This document shows, one piece after another, positions 32,362 to 41,560 of a DNA stretch of 64,000 nucleotides. Origin of the DNA: Chryseobacterium gotjawalense (GTDB lineage Bacteria; Bacteroidota; Bacteroidia; Flavobacteriales; Weeksellaceae); assembly GCF_030012525.1 (NCBI RefSeq), contig NZ_CP124855.1, forward strand, positions 124,001 through 188,000. Reading direction: 5' to 3'. Position 1 is the first letter of the stretch; every line of letters begins with the position of its first letter. Position numbers and translations under genes: made by a program. The notes under the pieces were generated by a model. It did no database searches and was not told the origin of the DNA. It saw only the letters and a program-made list of their open reading frames with translations.

Positions 32362-33462
32362 ATGGCAGTATATATCCACCAATTGAAGCAATGGCCCCAC
32401 TTTTCTTGGCAGCCTGATGAGCTGATCAACCTGCTGGCAGAAGTCCGTTACCTGCAGGGTAAACTCCTGGGGAAAGTAGAACTCTTGGGCTTCGAACTCA
32501 GAAACGAAGCGAACCTGGAAACCCTGATCCAGGATGTAGTAAAATCATCAGAAATTGAAGGGGAACTCCTTAATCCTGAACTCGTGCGTTCCTCCATTGC
32601 AGTTCATCTGGGTTTGGATTACAAAGGAAAAGAAAACAAAGACCGGCATATTGATGGAATCGTTGAAATGATGTTGGATGCAACACAGAATAACGATAAA
32701 TCACTAACTGACGAGCGTTTGTTTGGCTGGCATTCCGCATTATTTCCCGCCGGAAGAAGCGGCATGTATAAAATTGAAGTAGCGAAATGGAGGACAGGGG
32801 AGATGCAGGTAGTTTCCGGAGTGATGGGCAAAGAAAAAATACACTTTGAAGCTCCGAGAGCTAATCTGCTGGAAAGTGAAATGCTGAATTTCCTCACGTG
32901 GTTCAATGAGGAGCAGAAGATGGATGACCTGTTAAAAGCGGGCGTAGCCCATTTCTGGTTCGTCACGATACACCCTTTCGATGACGGAAATGGTAGAATA
33001 GCACGCGCAATTGCAGATATGCAGCTTTCCAGAGCAGATCGGGTAAACCAGCGCTTTTACAGCATGTCAACCCAGATCAATGCTGATAAAAAATCATATT
33101 ATCAAATCCTGGAGAAATCCCAGAAGAGCAGTCTGGATATTACGCAGTGGCTGGTTTGGTTTCTGAACTGCCTCAAAGAGGCCATTATAAATTCAGACGG
33201 AATCATCAGCAAAGTCATCACAAAGCATGATTTTATGGTGAAAAACAGTCCCGCCATCACCAATGACCGTCAGCATTTGGTCATCACCAAACTGTTGGAT
33301 GGTTTTGAAGGAAATCTCACCACTTCCAAATATGCCAAACTGACAAAAAGCTCATCCGATACCGCCCTCCGCGACATTACGGACTTAATTGAAAAAGGCA
33401 TCCTCCTCAAATCCGGTTCCGGCGGACGCAGTACCCACTACCGGTTGAATACGAAGGAATAA
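32362..33462 (+). CDS. Fic-family AMPylase-like protein (class II)
   Basis: A 366-residue protein. The Fic motif HPFDDGNGRIAR starts at His204 and is complete, so adenylyl transfer to a protein hydroxyl is possible. The inhibitory helix motif S-x-x-x-E-G is present before the Fic core (Ser62 to Gly67, in KSSEIEGE), making this a class II Fic protein that is autoinhibited. The N-terminus matches the DUF4172 type (Fic_N), and the C-terminal 100 residues form a winged helix (TTSKYAKLTKSSSDTALRDI). No toxin-antitoxin partner gene is next to it, consistent with built-in inhibition. Confidence 0.88.
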   Translation: MAVYIHQLKQWPHFSWQPDELINLLAEVRYLQGKLLGKVELLGFELRNEANLETLIQDVVKSSEIEGELLNPELVRSSIAVHLGLDYKGKENKDRHIDGIVEMMLDATQNNDKSLTDERLFGWHSALFPAGRSGMYKIEVAKWRTGEMQVVSGVMGKEKIHFEAPRANLLESEMLNFLTWFNEEQKMDDLLKAGVAHFWFVTIHPFDDGNGRIARAIADMQLSRADRVNQRFYSMSTQINADKKSYYQILEKSQKSSLDITQWLVWFLNCLKEAIINSDGIISKVITKHDFMVKNSPAITNDRQHLVITKLLDGFEGNLTTSKYAKLTKSSSDTALRDITDLIEKGILLKSGSGGRSTHYRLNTKE

Positions 33463-33652
33463 AATCACCGCTCGGCGACAGCAATTAAAATGCAAAAGAG
33501 AGGTATCTATGTATTTACAGCGTTTTTTGATTTCTTGTACCTGTGTTGAACCTCAGTGAGGAAAGAAAGTAAGGAAAGCAGCTATTTTAGGAAGTTTATC
33601 TGCTTAGTATTTATTTTTAATTTTCTTCACTTCTTAATTGATTTTTGACGGT

Positions 33653-36600
33653 TCAATTGCTCTCTGTTTCTGCGTTTTTAGCTGAAGATTTTTCTTTAAA
33701 ATTTAATTGATTTAAAAGCGTCGGAAAAACGATTAACAGTAAAGGCAACGCAATTGAAAAACCTCCAATAACCGCAATTGCCAACGGTTGGTGCATTTGT
33801 GCTCCGGTTCCAATTCCCAAAGCCAAAGGCATTAAGGCGATAATGGCCCCTAAAGCCGTCATTAATTTTGGACGTAATCTCGTACTGATGGCGTAAATCA
33901 GAGCATCTTCTTTGGATTTTTTCTCTAAAGTTTCTTCAAACTGCAGATAAGTGAAAATGGCATTTTCTCCGATAATTCCGACCATCATGATCAATCCGGT
34001 ATAACTGCCGACATTCAGCGGTGTTCCGGTTATAAATAATAAAATAAAACTCCCCGAAATTCCTAAAACTGAAACCAACAATATTAAGAAAGCAACTTTT
34101 AAATTTCTGAAAAGAAACAAAATGGTCGTAAAAACGAGCAAGCAGGAAACGAACAAAATCAAAAGCAATTCACTGAAAGATTTTTGCTGTTCTGCGTAAG
34201 CGCCGCCGTAAGAAATACTGTAACCCGTCGGCAGTTTGATGTTTTTGTTGATTTCTGTTTGAATTTTTTTAATCGTTCCGCCCAAATCACCATTATCCAA
34301 ACGTGCTGTTACCACGCCCATATTCTGCAAATCTTCGCGTTCTACTTCCGCCGTGCCTTCCAAAATAGAGACTTCTGCAAATTCTTTCAGCGGTTTCAGT
34401 TGTCCGTTGGGTAATGAAATCATGCTGTTTTGGATTTCCTGAAGTGACGCGTTTGATTGAGTATTATACAGAATCCGGATCGGCGTGAACTGATTTTTAT
34501 CAAATAAATCGCCGACCGTATTTCCGCTTAAAATCGTCTGTGTCTGGTATTGAAAATTCTGAGGCGAAATCTGATATTGCGCTAAAACAGGAAAATTCGG
34601 GGTAATCTGAATCGAAGGTCCTGCAATGATAATTCCGTCAAAAACATCGGCTGTTCCTGGGATTTTTCCCACAATTTTCGAAATTTGCTGCGAATATTTC
34701 TGAAGGGTAGGAACATCATTCCCGAAAATTTTGATCTCAATCGGTTGCGCGCTGCTCATTAAATCGCCGAGCATATCGGTAATAACCTGGCCGAAATCAA
34801 CGGTCAATGGTAAACCCGTGGCTTCAATTTTACTTCGGAGATCGTCTGTAACTTCTGCTGTCGTTTGGGTTCTGTCTTTTTTTAGATTAATTAAATAATC
34901 GCCGCGGTTGGGTTCGGTAATGAAAAATCCCATTTGCGTTCCGGTTCTTCGGCTGTAGGCTTCCACCTGTGGATTGGCCTTAATTATTTTTTCCACTTCC
35001 CGAAGCTCGCGGTCGGTTTCCTCCAAAGAAGTTCCGGGTGGCGAATTGTAGTCCAGTATAATACTTCCTTCGTCCATATCGGGTAAAAATCCGGTGGAAA
35101 TATTCGGAATAATGAAGGCCGTAATTACAACCAAAACCGCCATAAACACGTATGAAAAAACTGGTTTCCGGATGAAAAAGCCTACCCATTTTCTTTCTTT
35201 TACTTCGTGATGAACTTCTTTTTTTTTGGGTTTTCCTTTTTTAGATAAAAACAAATAAATCACGGGCAATAAAAGCCAGGTGACGAAAAATGAACTCACC
35301 AAGGTAATGATCATGGTATTCGTCATGACTTTGAAATAAGCACCGGCAACGCCACTCATCAGCATAAAAGGCAGAAAAATAACAATCGTACTCAATGAAG
35401 AACCCACCATGGCTTTCAATAAATAATTGACGGCTTTTTGGACTAAAGTGGTACTGTTTTCCTCCGGAAATTCTTCGTGTGTACGGTGAATTTGTTCTAC
35501 AATGACAATCGCATCATCGATGATTAGACCAATTGCCGCCGCAATTGCGCCTAAAGTCATAATATTAAAAGTCGCACCGGTCGCATATAAAATAACCAGC
35601 GTTAAACAAATCGTCACTGGAATGGTGATCAAAATGGTGGCACTTGCTTTCCAGGATTTTAAAAATAAAATGGCGACGATAATAGCGAGCAAAAGTCCGA
35701 TCCAAAGCGCATCTGTGACACTTTTGATGGAACTATTTACAAAATCGGCCTGCACGTAATAAGGTTTTATCACCACTTCTTTGGGCAAAGTTTTCTGTAA
35801 TTCGGCAATTTTCGCTTCCATCGCTGCAGAAACCTCTACCACATTGGCATTGGGTTGTTGGATGACCGCAATCAAAATACTTTCGGTTCCGTTGGCGTTG
35901 ACTTTGATAAATTGCTTGGCGGTGTGAACTTCAATTTTAGCAATATCTTTAAAATAGATCGCTCTGTTTCCATCATTTTTTAAGACCACATTCTGCAGAT
36001 CTTCAAGACTTCGGATTTGGGAATTGGTCAGCGTTAAATACAGAAAATTATAATCGGAAGAAAAGCCGTTGGACTTGATGAAGTTGGTTTCATTCAGTGC
36101 AGTTTCAATGTCTTTTGGATTCAAACCCAATCTCGTCATTTTTCCCTGGTCGAGAATGGCCCAGAATTCTTTGTCCTGTCCGCCGATAATTCTAATGTCG
36201 CTCACGCCGTCAACCTGCGACAGAAAGGGTTTTATGGTATAAAGTGCCAATTGTTTCAGCGCAATGGGCGAAATCGAAGAAGCATTCAAAGAATAGCCCA
36301 TCACCGGTAAAATGGCCGGATTCATTTTTTCTACGGTGATATTGATGTTGGGCGGAAGTTGATTTTTAATCTCATTAATTTTTGCCTCAATTTGCTGTTG
36401 GCTCAGGTCGATATTAGCATTCCAGTCCATAAAGGCGGAAATTTCACAGCTTCCTCTGCTTGTGGTACTTTTCAGCAGGTGCAGATCGGGAATTTGTTTG
36501 ACTGCGTTTTCCAAAGGCCGCGTCACCGCAACGGTCATTTGGTCAACCGGCTGTTCACCGGCTTCTGCAATGATTTTTATTTTCGGAAAAGTAATCTGCG

Positions 36601-36709
36601 GAAACAGGGAGGATTTTATTTTGGTATAGGAAAAAACGCCGCCTAAAATAAAAAGCAGAATCATCACCAAAAGCGGATTTTTATATCTTACAAAAAAAGA
36701 GTTTTTCAT
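33653..36709 (-). CDS. RND efflux transporter permease
   Basis: A 1018-residue inner-membrane RND pump, with 12 membrane helices in two halves and two large periplasmic loops. The proton-relay helix reads AAIGLIIDDAIVIVEQ (about 390-405) with the paired Asp of the hydrophobe/amphiphile class and not the D-G of heavy-metal RND pumps. The second half has GIIGENAIFTYLQFEE. It uses proton motive force to export drugs or other hydrophobic compounds with the adaptor and TolC partner encoded upstream. A gap of 267 bp with a large inverted repeat separates it from the adaptor, so its expression might be tuned separately. Confidence 0.9.
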   Translation of the reverse strand: MKNSFFVRYKNPLLVMILLFILGGVFSYTKIKSSLFPQITFPKIKIIAEAGEQPVDQMTVAVTRPLENAVKQIPDLHLLKSTTSRGSCEISAFMDWNANIDLSQQQIEAKINEIKNQLPPNINITVEKMNPAILPVMGYSLNASSISPIALKQLALYTIKPFLSQVDGVSDIRIIGGQDKEFWAILDQGKMTRLGLNPKDIETALNETNFIKSNGFSSDYNFLYLTLTNSQIRSLEDLQNVVLKNDGNRAIYFKDIAKIEVHTAKQFIKVNANGTESILIAVIQQPNANVVEVSAAMEAKIAELQKTLPKEVVIKPYYVQADFVNSSIKSVTDALWIGLLLAIIVAILFLKSWKASATILITIPVTICLTLVILYATGATFNIMTLGAIAAAIGLIIDDAIVIVEQIHRTHEEFPEENSTTLVQKAVNYLLKAMVGSSLSTIVIFLPFMLMSGVAGAYFKVMTNTMIITLVSSFFVTWLLLPVIYLFLSKKGKPKKKEVHHEVKERKWVGFFIRKPVFSYVFMAVLVVITAFIIPNISTGFLPDMDEGSIILDYNSPPGTSLEETDRELREVEKIIKANPQVEAYSRRTGTQMGFFITEPNRGDYLINLKKDRTQTTAEVTDDLRSKIEATGLPLTVDFGQVITDMLGDLMSSAQPIEIKIFGNDVPTLQKYSQQISKIVGKIPGTADVFDGIIIAGPSIQITPNFPVLAQYQISPQNFQYQTQTILSGNTVGDLFDKNQFTPIRILYNTQSNASLQEIQNSMISLPNGQLKPLKEFAEVSILEGTAEVEREDLQNMGVVTARLDNGDLGGTIKKIQTEINKNIKLPTGYSISYGGAYAEQQKSFSELLLILFVSCLLVFTTILFLFRNLKVAFLILLVSVLGISGSFILLFITGTPLNVGSYTGLIMMVGIIGENAIFTYLQFEETLEKKSKEDALIYAISTRLRPKLMTALGAIIALMPLALGIGTGAQMHQPLAIAVIGGFSIALPLLLIVFPTLLNQLNFKEKSSAKNAETESN

Positions 36710-36836
36710 TTTAAACTGATTAGTTTTACAAATTCTTTCACCACAAAAGTCACATAAGCTTCATTTTTTAAAGATTAAATTTTTACTTTTTAAAGACCAA
36801 AAAGCTTCTGCTAAGTTTTTTCATTCCGAAGATATC

Positions 36837-36966
36837 AACCACAAAAGTCACAAAAGATACATTCTTAAAGTACTGTTTTATTGCTTTTTAAAGACCACTT
36901 CATCTTTAATTTTGTGAACTTAAAAACATAATGCTTTTAATTTTACCTTTTGTGACTTTTGTGGTT
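36837..36966. repeat. 20-bp perfect inverted repeat between adaptor and permease genes
   Basis: Positions 36837-36856 (AACCACAAAAGTC...) are the exact complement of 36947-36966 (...GACTTTTGTGGTT). Another related copy lies at 36739 (CACCACAAAAGTCAC). The loop is 90 bp. This could form a hairpin in the efflux operon mRNA. Confidence 0.65.
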
Positions 36967-36976
36967 ATCTAGCATT

Positions 36977-37903
36977 TTACGGCTCAATTTTCACTTTTGC
37001 ATTATTTTCTAAACCGTAATTTCCGGAGGTGATAATCTGGTCTTTTAAACTGATATTCCCTGAAATAATTTGTACGTAACTGTTATTTTCAGTCCCTTTT
37101 ACAATGTTCACTTTTACGGCGGTATTTTTATCTTTTAATTTCATGATCCAAAATTCGGTCTGCGTTTCATCGGTTAATACAGCACTTTTCGGAACGTACA
37201 ATCCGGTTTGGCTGTTTTGCCGTTTCAGACGGATGGTCACAATTAAACTTTCAGGAATAGCAATATTGTCGTTGGGTTTTACCAAAACCTTTTCGGTTTG
37301 TGAAATGGGATCAACACCTGGTAACAATTTTGCAATATGACCGTAAATCGTTTTTCCGTCCGGTAAATTAATTTCCAGATTTTTATTATTGATGAGCATT
37401 TCATGGTATTCATAAGGCACATTCATCACCAATCCGAAACTTGATGAATCGGTAATTCCCGCTAAAATTTCACCTTCCTGCACATAATCTCCAATCTGGT
37501 GATTTAGAGCATTGACGAATCCCGTTGCCGGACAAGTCACCGTTGTAACGCCCGAAAAGCGAAAAGAAGGATCCAGTTTATTAATGGTATTTCCTAAAGC
37601 GCGCGATTCTTTGGTCTGCACAGAAAATAAAAACTGCCCTTTTTTTACCGCATCGCCCAGATTAATTCTCACGTTGGTAATGTATCCTGTCGCGTTCGCT
37701 TTTACATCCGATTTTAATAAATAAGTCGCAGTTGCATTAATGGAAATGTCATTATTAATGGAAAGTGTATCTGTCGGAAAAGCTACTGAAACTGGTGTTG
37801 CAGCGTTTACTACAGGTTCCTGCGCAACCGTTTCCGACTTTTTCTTGCAAGAAATCATTAAAATCGAAATCAGAAAAATGGTAAATATTTGAAGGGATTT
37901 CAT
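36977..37903 (-). CDS. RND efflux periplasmic adaptor (HlyD/MFP family)
   Basis: A 308-residue lipoprotein adaptor: signal peptide with lipobox near Cys19 (ILMISCKKK), so it is tethered to the inner membrane. The lipoyl-like halves are VKANATGYITNVRINLGDAV and CPATGFVNALNHQIGDYVQE. The hairpin between them is short, and the C-terminal beta-barrel part ends with KIEP. It connects the RND pump with the TolC channel. Its start overlaps the last base of the tolC-like stop, which shows a common transcript. Confidence 0.88.
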   Translation of the reverse strand: MKSLQIFTIFLISILMISCKKKSETVAQEPVVNAATPVSVAFPTDTLSINNDISINATATYLLKSDVKANATGYITNVRINLGDAVKKGQFLFSVQTKESRALGNTINKLDPSFRFSGVTTVTCPATGFVNALNHQIGDYVQEGEILAGITDSSSFGLVMNVPYEYHEMLINNKNLEINLPDGKTIYGHIAKLLPGVDPISQTEKVLVKPNDNIAIPESLIVTIRLKRQNSQTGLYVPKSAVLTDETQTEFWIMKLKDKNTAVKVNIVKGTENNSYVQIISGNISLKDQIITSGNYGLENNAKVKIEP

Positions 37904-39162
37904 TATTGTAGAATTATATTTTCATAGTGATTTTCAAGTCTTAAAACCTGCATTCTGTATTGCAAAAGTCCAATTTTCAAAGTTGTATAGTTGGTGATTG
38001 CCAAAATAAAATCGACCATTTTCACGTCGCCGGTCGGCAGCTGTTTCAGGTTGGCTTCAATCAAAGTTTGGGCGTATTTCATCTGTGTATTCGCAAGACT
38101 GATCATATCCCGGTATTGCCGGATTTGGGCTGTAAGCTGCGCTTTTTGCTGCTCAAACTGTTTCTGCTCAAATTGGGTGTAGTTTTTCCGCGTGTTGAGT
38201 TCTATTTTTTTCTGTTCCAGGGAAAGCTGTCTTTGATGACCATCATAGATTGGAACCGTTAAAGAAATTCCTGCGCTGACTCCGAAGTTTTTGTATGGCG
38301 TTTGAATTAAAGCTGACGAATAACCGCCATCGGCAAAAACTGAGATTTTCGGCTGGTAATTATAATTGATCAATTGCAGGTCATTGGCCAGTTTCAGACT
38401 GTCTGTACGAAAAGTTTGGGCATAAATACTTTCTTCAAAATCGGGTTCCATTTTCTTATTAAAAGTCGGCGGCTCTAAATCCGGTAACTGCTTTTCATTA
38501 TTTCCGGAAAGGTATTGCAGGAGTCCGAAATTATTTTGAAAATCTGCGAAATGTTGCTTTTGGAGCAGTTCATTTTGCTGTTGCGTTACTTTAAAAGTCA
38601 GGTAATCAGTTTGTCGGAAGACGGATTGCTGGGTCAGTTTCTTTAAAATTACATCTTCCTGTTGAAAAATATGAATGATTTCCTGATCGATTTTCGTTTG
38701 CTCCTGGCTTTCATACGCCAAAAGGTATTGTTCTGTAACCGCTTTTTTCAGCGTGAGCGCGGAAAGATTTTTTTGATTTAATAATTGCTGAACCGTCAGT
38801 GAAAAGGAATTGAGTTTTGCCTGAAAGTTTTTTTTGCTGACGAAATCGCGTGAAACTCTACCTAAAAGAGCGAGATTCTTTCCGTTGATGGTGGAATTCC
38901 CATCGTAGCCCCAGTTATTGATTTGTGGCGAATAGGAAGCGTCAGCAATTCCGATAACTTTGAAACCGTATTCGCGCTGCATTTTGATGCTGTCTATCGC
39001 CGTAATGCTGATCTGATTTTTTAAATCCTGTAAATTCGGATTAGTCTGCTGCGCGGTTTCTAGATAGTAATCAAGCGTATTTTTGCTTTGTGCCCGGTAT
39101 CCTGAATGTACCAGAAACAAAAGCAGGAGCACTGCTATTTTCAGTTTTTTTTGGAAAGCCAT
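37903..39162 (-). CDS. TolC-family outer membrane efflux protein
   Basis: A 419-residue OEP-family protein, with a signal peptide (MAFQKKLKIAVLLLLFLVHS ... A-Q-S) and two long helical repeats. The first is in TLDYYLETAQQTNPNLQDLK, the second after the strand VFADGGYSSALIQTPYKNFG with TVPIYDGHQRQLSLEQKKIE. It forms the trimeric outer-membrane tunnel of the tripartite pump. It is the first gene of the efflux operon. Its upstream region carries a half-site pair (TTCTG and ATCTG, 11 bp apart, 39206-39221) like that of the neighbouring response-regulator gene. Confidence 0.88.
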   Translation of the reverse strand: MAFQKKLKIAVLLLLFLVHSGYRAQSKNTLDYYLETAQQTNPNLQDLKNQISITAIDSIKMQREYGFKVIGIADASYSPQINNWGYDGNSTINGKNLALLGRVSRDFVSKKNFQAKLNSFSLTVQQLLNQKNLSALTLKKAVTEQYLLAYESQEQTKIDQEIIHIFQQEDVILKKLTQQSVFRQTDYLTFKVTQQQNELLQKQHFADFQNNFGLLQYLSGNNEKQLPDLEPPTFNKKMEPDFEESIYAQTFRTDSLKLANDLQLINYNYQPKISVFADGGYSSALIQTPYKNFGVSAGISLTVPIYDGHQRQLSLEQKKIELNTRKNYTQFEQKQFEQQKAQLTAQIRQYRDMISLANTQMKYAQTLIEANLKQLPTGDVKMVDFILAITNYTTLKIGLLQYRMQVLRLENHYENIILQ

Positions 39163-39202
39163 GGTTAACAGAATCTAGAAATTATCTATCAAAATTACTG
39201 TT

Positions 39203-39226
39203 TAATTCTGTACATAATCTGAATTT
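39203..39226. promoter_or_regulatory. Candidate response-regulator site before the efflux operon
   Basis: AATTCTG (39204-39210) and AATCTGAATT (39217-39226) show the same 11-bp spacing as the AAATCTGAA direct repeat upstream of the response-regulator gene. Confidence 0.35.
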
Positions 39227-39256
39227 CTAAAAAAAAACTAAGAAAACGCCGGGCAA

Positions 39257-40510
39257 TTATTGCCGATTTAAAATAAACTGATGTTGATGGTTTTCAAACT
39301 GATATTTTAAATCTAAATGAAATGCAGCCGCGATTTCTTTCGCGATTTCCAGGCCTAAACCGTTCCCTTTTTCGTGCGTGTTTTGGCGCTGAAACCGTTT
39401 AAATAATTGGTGCTGATCCAGAGCAGATCCTTCTGCATGGTTAGCAATTTTCAGTTCGTTTTTATGAATGATGACTTCCACTTCACTTTCCTGAGGCGCG
39501 TACTTTAAGGCGTTAAAAAATAAATTCCCCACTAAAATTTCAGCCAGACCGAAATCAATTTCCACGATAAAAACTTCGGAAAAATCTTTTTTAAGGCTAA
39601 GGTTTTTAAATTTGATCTGTTCCTGATAATTTTTAATATAAGTATCGACAATAAGATTAAAATTGACGGGCTGAATATTGGTGAACTGTTTATTTTCAAT
39701 TTTAGACAGAAGCAAAAGTGCCTGATTCAGTTTGCGCATTCTGGTGGTGGCAGTCGAAATATCGTTCAGGATTTCTGCCTGTTGCTCCGTAATAAAATCG
39801 GTTTGCCAGAAGAGTTCAATATTATTCTGAATGATGGCCAGCGGCGTTTGCAGTTCGTGGGACGCGTTTTCGGTAAATTCTTTTTGCGACTGAAATACTT
39901 TTTTGTTGGTCGCGGCTAACTCGTTCAGTGAATCATTCAGATCATTGAGTTCATTAATTTTGCCCCGAGCCAGATGCAAACCTTCCGCATGATCTACGCG
40001 GAATTTCTTTAACTGGTCCAAAGTATGGTAAAAAGGTTTCCAGACTCTTTTTTTTACCTGGATGTTGATCAGCAGTAAAGTCGCGGTAAGTGCCACAAAA
40101 ACCGAAATGAGGAGATAAAGAATGCTTTTCATCAAATCTTCACTTTCAACCAAAGACTGGCGGATCCTGACATTAAAAGTGCCGTCGGTTGTTTTTACAG
40201 GAAATTCAAGAATGCGGTAGCTCTCGATCTCGTCATCTTCTTTATGATAGGCATCGCTGGTGAAGATTTTTTCCGTCAGAAGTTGTCGGGGATTTTTTTC
40301 AATACTGATTCTGTCGTCAAAATTCACAAAATGATCAGAAGGTAAATGCTGAAGTTTTTCGCTAATAAAGTTCTTTTGACCGGCTAAACTTTCGTCAATA
40401 TTATGGGTTAAAACATTTTGAATGGCGACGTAAAAAAGCGGTATGGAAATCAGCATGACCAAAATCGTAACGCCGATGTAGCGCAGAGAAATATAGTGCG
40501 TCAGTTTCAT
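39257..40510 (-). CDS. Sensor histidine kinase
   Basis: A 417-residue membrane kinase. Two membrane helices (about 11-30, YIGVTILVMLISIPLFYVAI, and about 129-150, SILYLLISVFVALTATLLLI) frame a small periplasmic sensor domain of about 95 residues. The HisKA dimer domain carries the phosphorylated His218 in ASHELQTPLA. The HATPase part has the N-box ILVGNLFFNALKYAP and G-box GNGLGLEIAKEIA. It overlaps the response-regulator gene by 4 bp (ATGA type) and is followed by the efflux operon, which it probably controls. Confidence 0.9.
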   Translation of the reverse strand: MKLTHYISLRYIGVTILVMLISIPLFYVAIQNVLTHNIDESLAGQKNFISEKLQHLPSDHFVNFDDRISIEKNPRQLLTEKIFTSDAYHKEDDEIESYRILEFPVKTTDGTFNVRIRQSLVESEDLMKSILYLLISVFVALTATLLLINIQVKKRVWKPFYHTLDQLKKFRVDHAEGLHLARGKINELNDLNDSLNELAATNKKVFQSQKEFTENASHELQTPLAIIQNNIELFWQTDFITEQQAEILNDISTATTRMRKLNQALLLLSKIENKQFTNIQPVNFNLIVDTYIKNYQEQIKFKNLSLKKDFSEVFIVEIDFGLAEILVGNLFFNALKYAPQESEVEVIIHKNELKIANHAEGSALDQHQLFKRFQRQNTHEKGNGLGLEIAKEIAAAFHLDLKYQFENHQHQFILNRQ

Positions 40511-41184
40511 AATGCTTCTAATTTGTATCCCATTCCGTACACCGATTTGATGCAGTCTTGTGCACCAATAGCCGCTAATTTTTTCTTAATGTTTTTGATG
40601 TGGGCATACAAAAAATCAAAATTGTCGAAGAACTGAATATTGTCTTCTGCAATGTGCTCGGCAATGGCATTTTTAGAAATGATTTTGTTTTTATTGACGG
40701 CAAGGTAGAGGAGGATATCAAATTCCTTCCGCGTGAAATCGATGGGTTTACTCTTAAAAGAGATCAGTTTTGCTTCCGAATGAATCTCTAAATCATTGAC
40801 GGTAATGGAGGAGTTTCCTTTGAAATGTTTTCTTCTGATCACGGCAGAAATCCTTGCGCCCAATTCGGAAAGGTGAAAAGGTTTCGCCAGATAATCGTCC
40901 GCTCCCAACTGTAAACCGCTGATTTTATCATCTAAAGAGTTTTTAGCAGAAATGATGATAACACCGTCGGATTTTTTATTCTCTTTCAGTTGTTTTAAAA
41001 GTTGAAGACCATTGCCATCGGGCAAAGTAATATCCAGCAGAATACAGTCGTACTCGTATAGTTCTAATTTTTCCTCTGCAGTTTCAAAATTTTCCGCCAG
41101 ATCACAACTGTATTTTTCGCTCTTCAGATACGTTAAAATACTTTTGCTCAGCTGTCTTTCATCTTCGATCAATAAAATTTTCAT
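40507..41184 (-). CDS. OmpR/PhoB-family response regulator
   Basis: A 225-residue regulator: a receiver domain with acidic pocket (IEDE, 6-9), phospho-Asp51 in LLDITLPDG and conserved Lys near 103 (YLAKPF), and a Trans_reg_C winged helix (about 130-223: SKPIDFTRKEFDILLYL; NFDFLYAHIKNIKKKL; VYGMGYKLE). It is the first gene of a five-gene run with the kinase and the efflux genes. Direct repeats AAATCTGAA at 41211-41230 are probable binding sites for autoregulation. Confidence 0.92.
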   Translation of the reverse strand: MKILLIEDERQLSKSILTYLKSEKYSCDLAENFETAEEKLELYEYDCILLDITLPDGNGLQLLKQLKENKKSDGVIIISAKNSLDDKISGLQLGADDYLAKPFHLSELGARISAVIRRKHFKGNSSITVNDLEIHSEAKLISFKSKPIDFTRKEFDILLYLAVNKNKIISKNAIAEHIAEDNIQFFDNFDFLYAHIKNIKKKLAAIGAQDCIKSVYGMGYKLEAL

Positions 41185-41210
41185 AGCAATTTTTTAGAAA
41201 ATTAAGTTTT

Positions 41211-41230
41211 AAATCTGAATAAAATCTGAA
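41211..41230. promoter_or_regulatory. Direct repeat operator before the response-regulator gene
   Basis: AAATCTGAA at 41211-41219 and again at 41222-41230, an 11-bp period, which is the normal arrangement for OmpR-type dimers. It lies 27-46 bp upstream of the start codon on the minus strand. Confidence 0.5.
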
Positions 41231-41281
41231 TTAAGTTAAAAAAATCCCCGCCATTTTAAAACAGAAAGCAATCCCTCTTTC

Positions 41282-41560
41282 CCAAGCAAAGCGCCTTTGC
41301 GCCTTTTTCAGAAGCGTGCTGGAGCTGTCTTGCCTCTTTGCGTTAAAAAAAGAATCACAAAATCACACTAAATATCTTCCACTTTCCTGTCAGATTTTAA
41401 ACAGTCCCTTTGCCAAGCGAAGCGCCCTTGCGCCTTTTTCAGAAGCATGCTGTAGCTGTCTTGCGCCTTTGCGTTAAAAAAAGAATCACAAAATCCTTTT
41501 TCAGAATTATGTTGCACCTGTCTTGCATCTTTTCTTTAAAAAAAGAATCACAGAATCATA
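41282..41560. repeat. Three direct copies of an AAGCGCC-CTTTGCG-type intergenic repeat
   Basis: Copies at 41282-41365, 41411-41497 and a shorter third up to 41560 share AAGCGCCTTTGCGCC-type starts, TTTTTCAGAAGC.TGCTG, AGCTGTCTTGC, CTTTGCGTTAAAAAAAGAAT and CACAAAATC. The third reaches into the end of the tex gene and supplies its stop region. A related copy is at 27.7 kb. Confidence 0.6.
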
